Shown here piece by piece: positions 22,975 through 24,717 of a stretch of DNA of 24,717 nucleotides. The position numbers and the translations under genes are program-made. The stretch is taken from contig DDJQ01000137.1 of the NCBI GenBank assembly GCA_002339125.1, forward strand, positions 1-24,717, given 5' to 3'. Numbering within the stretch: the first letter of the stretch is position 1; the number at the start of each line of letters is the position of its first letter. The DNA is from Alteromonadaceae bacterium UBA2620. GTDB lineage: Bacteria; Pseudomonadota; Gammaproteobacteria; Enterobacterales; Alteromonadaceae. The notes under the pieces were generated by a model, which had not been told where the DNA came from, did no database searches, and was given only the letters and a program-made list of their open reading frames with translations.

Positions 22975-24717
22975 TTAGTTGGCCACTACATCGGTATTAG
23001 TGATGGGTAGTGCCTGTGCTTCAGACTTGATAAAACCACCCACCTGCAGTTGCATCTCGCGGGTAACTGCAGGGTCGGCAGCCGGGCTTAAGCTGGATGC
23101 GTGCGCACCGCTGTTAAAGCGTACCTGACCACTTACCGTACCGGTCTCCGATGAGATGGTAGACGTCACCTGCTCAAGACCAATCATGGCAGCCATTGGG
23201 TGCTGGCCCGCTAATGGCAGCGAAGTTACAACAGGGTTAACCTGATCCGGCAGATTCTCACCACCATCACCCACTACCGACATAAAGTGCACTGGTGTAG
23301 TAGCGCCAAGCATTCCGGCATAAGCAGTCGGGTCCCCGGCGTCGAGGATGGTTTGGGCGGCAAAGTTAAACTGCGCAAACAACGCTTCAACTTCAGCTCT
23401 GGCATCAGCATCAAGCAGTGCGACGAAATCGGTATAGGCCTCTCGTAGCTGTTCTTCTGTGGCGTTTTCACCATAAACCTGGCCAACGTAAGCAACAAAG
23501 TCTTCTGACGACTCACTCAGTAACAGGGCTTTGATTAACGGCCCGAAGTCCGGTGACTCCATCAGGAAGGTAGCAATACCACTGGCCGGTGACTCCAGTG
23601 AGGCAGCGTTAATAGCAAACATACCGTCAAGGGTATCATTACCCAGAGAGCTGTTTGCCATAGCAGCAAAGTTAGCACCGGTAATGGCTCCCAGTGAAAC
23701 GCCCATTACAGACACTTTTGACACGTCCAAATCAATGGCCTGTGTTGCGGTCATATCAGCCACCGCATTTAAACCCAGGCGCAAGCCCAGCAGATCGGCC
23801 ATGCCCTGACGAACATTATCTCGTGCAGTAGGCAGTGAAGCCAGATTCATAAAGTGAGTCGGTGATACAAAGGTTGCACTGATATCGTCGGCCCCATCAC
23901 CGTTTACATCAAAGCCGCGGCTGCCATGCAATGGCAAATCAATGGCAACAGAAGCAATACCGTGCAGAGACAGAGTACCGCTGATAGCCATCATTTGCTC
24001 TTTGGTACCGGTAATGCCATGCACCAGCATGACTACCGGCCAACCGGCATCAGGTTTGCTGATCGGGGATCCCAGTGCAGTAGCAATGGCCGGATCAGGA
24101 ATGGTAACTTGTACTTCCAACGGATTTTCCGCAATGGTGGTTTGCGGGATGGGGCTGTAACGGGTAACGTTCCGCGCATCATCAATCATTTCGCCGTTCA
24201 CACGCAGATCAGACAAGCCAACCTGGGTACACATTTCGTAGTTCGGACCAGGTTCCGCCATAGCCAGTACTTCAGCTGGCGCACCAGCCAGCACAATGCC
24301 GCTGTCACAGGCAGCATGCCAGAAGTCGTTAACCGGCGCGAGTGGATTGGTCATCGACGGAACCGGCAGATAATACGGCAGCGAAACAGAACCGGTGTAA
24401 CGTTTAGCCGCACAGAATGGCCCGGCTTCGGCAGCAAAAGACTGCGAAATACCCGCGGCTACAGTTTCCATGCCACCCCAGTATGCACTTAGCTGACCAG
24501 ATAAAGTGCCAAAAATACCATCACATGTTTGTAGCAAGCTGAAATCAGTGGCATCGATAGCCGCCTGAACCTGAGCAGATTGCCCCTCTTTGGCCAATGC
24601 CAGCGCACCATCAAGCGTTGCACTGCTGATCAGGCCAAGTGCTTCCATGGCATTGTCCGCACCGGCGGCATCCGGCACCTGAACAATCGGCAGAGCCGTA
24701 GCCGGATTGCCCTGACC
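22975..24717 (-). CDS. Pla-1/cef-family lipase (VolA-like), 5' end outside the window
   Basis: An alpha/beta hydrolase of at least 580 residues; the frame is open through the window edge at 24717, so the N-terminus with any lipobox or signal peptide is missing. The fold core shows GWPVVMLVHGITGTKEQM (oxyanion region) and the nucleophile elbow VMGVSLGAITG (GxSxG). VHFMSVVGDG and the C-terminal FNSGAHASSLSP supply the likely acid and histidine. The length and order match the extracellular Pla-1/cef lipase family, which includes the Vibrio surface lysophospholipase VolA. Such enzymes release fatty acids from phospholipids or triglycerides at the cell surface or outside. It is transcribed alone and ends in a strong terminator. 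Confidence 0.88.
   Translation of the reverse strand, partial: GQGNPATALPIVQVPDAAGADNAMEALGLISSATLDGALALAKEGQSAQVQAAIDATDFSLLQTCDGIFGTLSGQLSAYWGGMETVAAGISQSFAAEAGPFCAAKRYTGSVSLPYYLPVPSMTNPLAPVNDFWHAACDSGIVLAGAPAEVLAMAEPGPNYEMCTQVGLSDLRVNGEMIDDARNVTRYSPIPQTTIAENPLEVQVTIPDPAIATALGSPISKPDAGWPVVMLVHGITGTKEQMMAISGTLSLHGIASVAIDLPLHGSRGFDVNGDGADDISATFVSPTHFMNLASLPTARDNVRQGMADLLGLRLGLNAVADMTATQAIDLDVSKVSVMGVSLGAITGANFAAMANSSLGNDTLDGMFAINAASLESPASGIATFLMESPDFGPLIKALLLSESSEDFVAYVGQVYGENATEEQLREAYTDFVALLDADARAEVEALFAQFNFAAQTILDAGDPTAYAGMLGATTPVHFMSVVGDGGENLPDQVNPVVTSLPLAGQHPMAAMIGLEQVTSTISSETGTVSGQVRFNSGAHASSLSPAADPAVTREMQLQVGGFIKSEAQALPITNTDVVAN

Noticed and set aside
23926..24492. 188-residue frame antisense to the lipase gene
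   Set aside because: Shadow of a clear coding region; composition rich in R, N and H is typical of antisense frames.
1..24717. CRISPR array, tRNA, rRNA, prophage or defence system
   Set aside because: No regularly spaced repeats, no tRNA or rRNA segments, and no nuclease, toxin-antitoxin or phage structural genes were recognised on either strand.

Overview
The window is a stretch of gammaproteobacterial chromosome. Gene content and protein style fit the marine order Alteromonadales (Alteromonas or a close relative): a YejK/YejL/YejM block, an LdhA-type D-lactate dehydrogenase, CmoM, SohB, a Pla-1/cef-type lipase and a compact valine-degradation operon. The genus is inferred from protein resemblance only. 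Apart from the first ~700 bases, the window is densely coded and looks like ordinary core genome.

Layout. (1) Bases 1-735 are AT-rich and hold a broken IS91-family transposase N-terminus with short repeats upstream. (2) 736-2661 (minus): a LytS/AlgZ-type sensor kinase followed directly by its LytTR response regulator. (3) 2808-4049 (minus): a DUF962/Mpo1-like membrane protein and a YcgR-type PilZ protein. (4) 4156-5934 (plus): an M61 peptidase with PDZ domain. (5) 5952-7626 (minus): a two-domain QueD/PTPS-like protein overlapping a secreted M23 peptidase gene. (6) 7733-10652: yejK (minus) divergent from yejL-yejM (plus); YejM is unusually short. (7) 10653-11069: a gene-free gap with a terminator and a 154-base imperfect palindrome, the most interesting non-coding structure here. 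(8) 11070-15744 (minus): valine catabolism operon mmsA, acyl-CoA dehydrogenase, 3-hydroxyisobutyryl-CoA hydrolase, mmsB, with a perfect palindromic operator candidate upstream. (9) 15954-17612 (plus): an orphan receiver-TPR protein. (10) 17609-18475 (minus): a second 3-hydroxyisobutyrate dehydrogenase-like enzyme, divergent from ldhA (18621-19634, plus). (11) 19631-22808 (minus): operon sohB, a PsrA-like tetR gene, a Nif3-family gene and cmoM, with several non-ATG starts. (12) 22975-24717 (minus): a Pla-1/cef lipase, open at the window edge.

How the genes work together. The mmsA operon should convert isobutyryl-CoA, formed from valine, to propionyl-CoA, although no dedicated methacrylyl-CoA hydratase gene is present. 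The PsrA-like regulator, the acyl-CoA enzymes and the lipase all relate to lipid and branched-chain carbon use, but no direct link between them is visible. I found no defence system, CRISPR array, prophage, tRNA or rRNA. The points most worth a second look are the palindrome at 10736-10889, the reduced YejM, the QueD-like fusion in which motifs are split between halves, the M23 peptidase with HLD in place of HxH, and the terminator whose loop contains the stop codons of two convergent genes.
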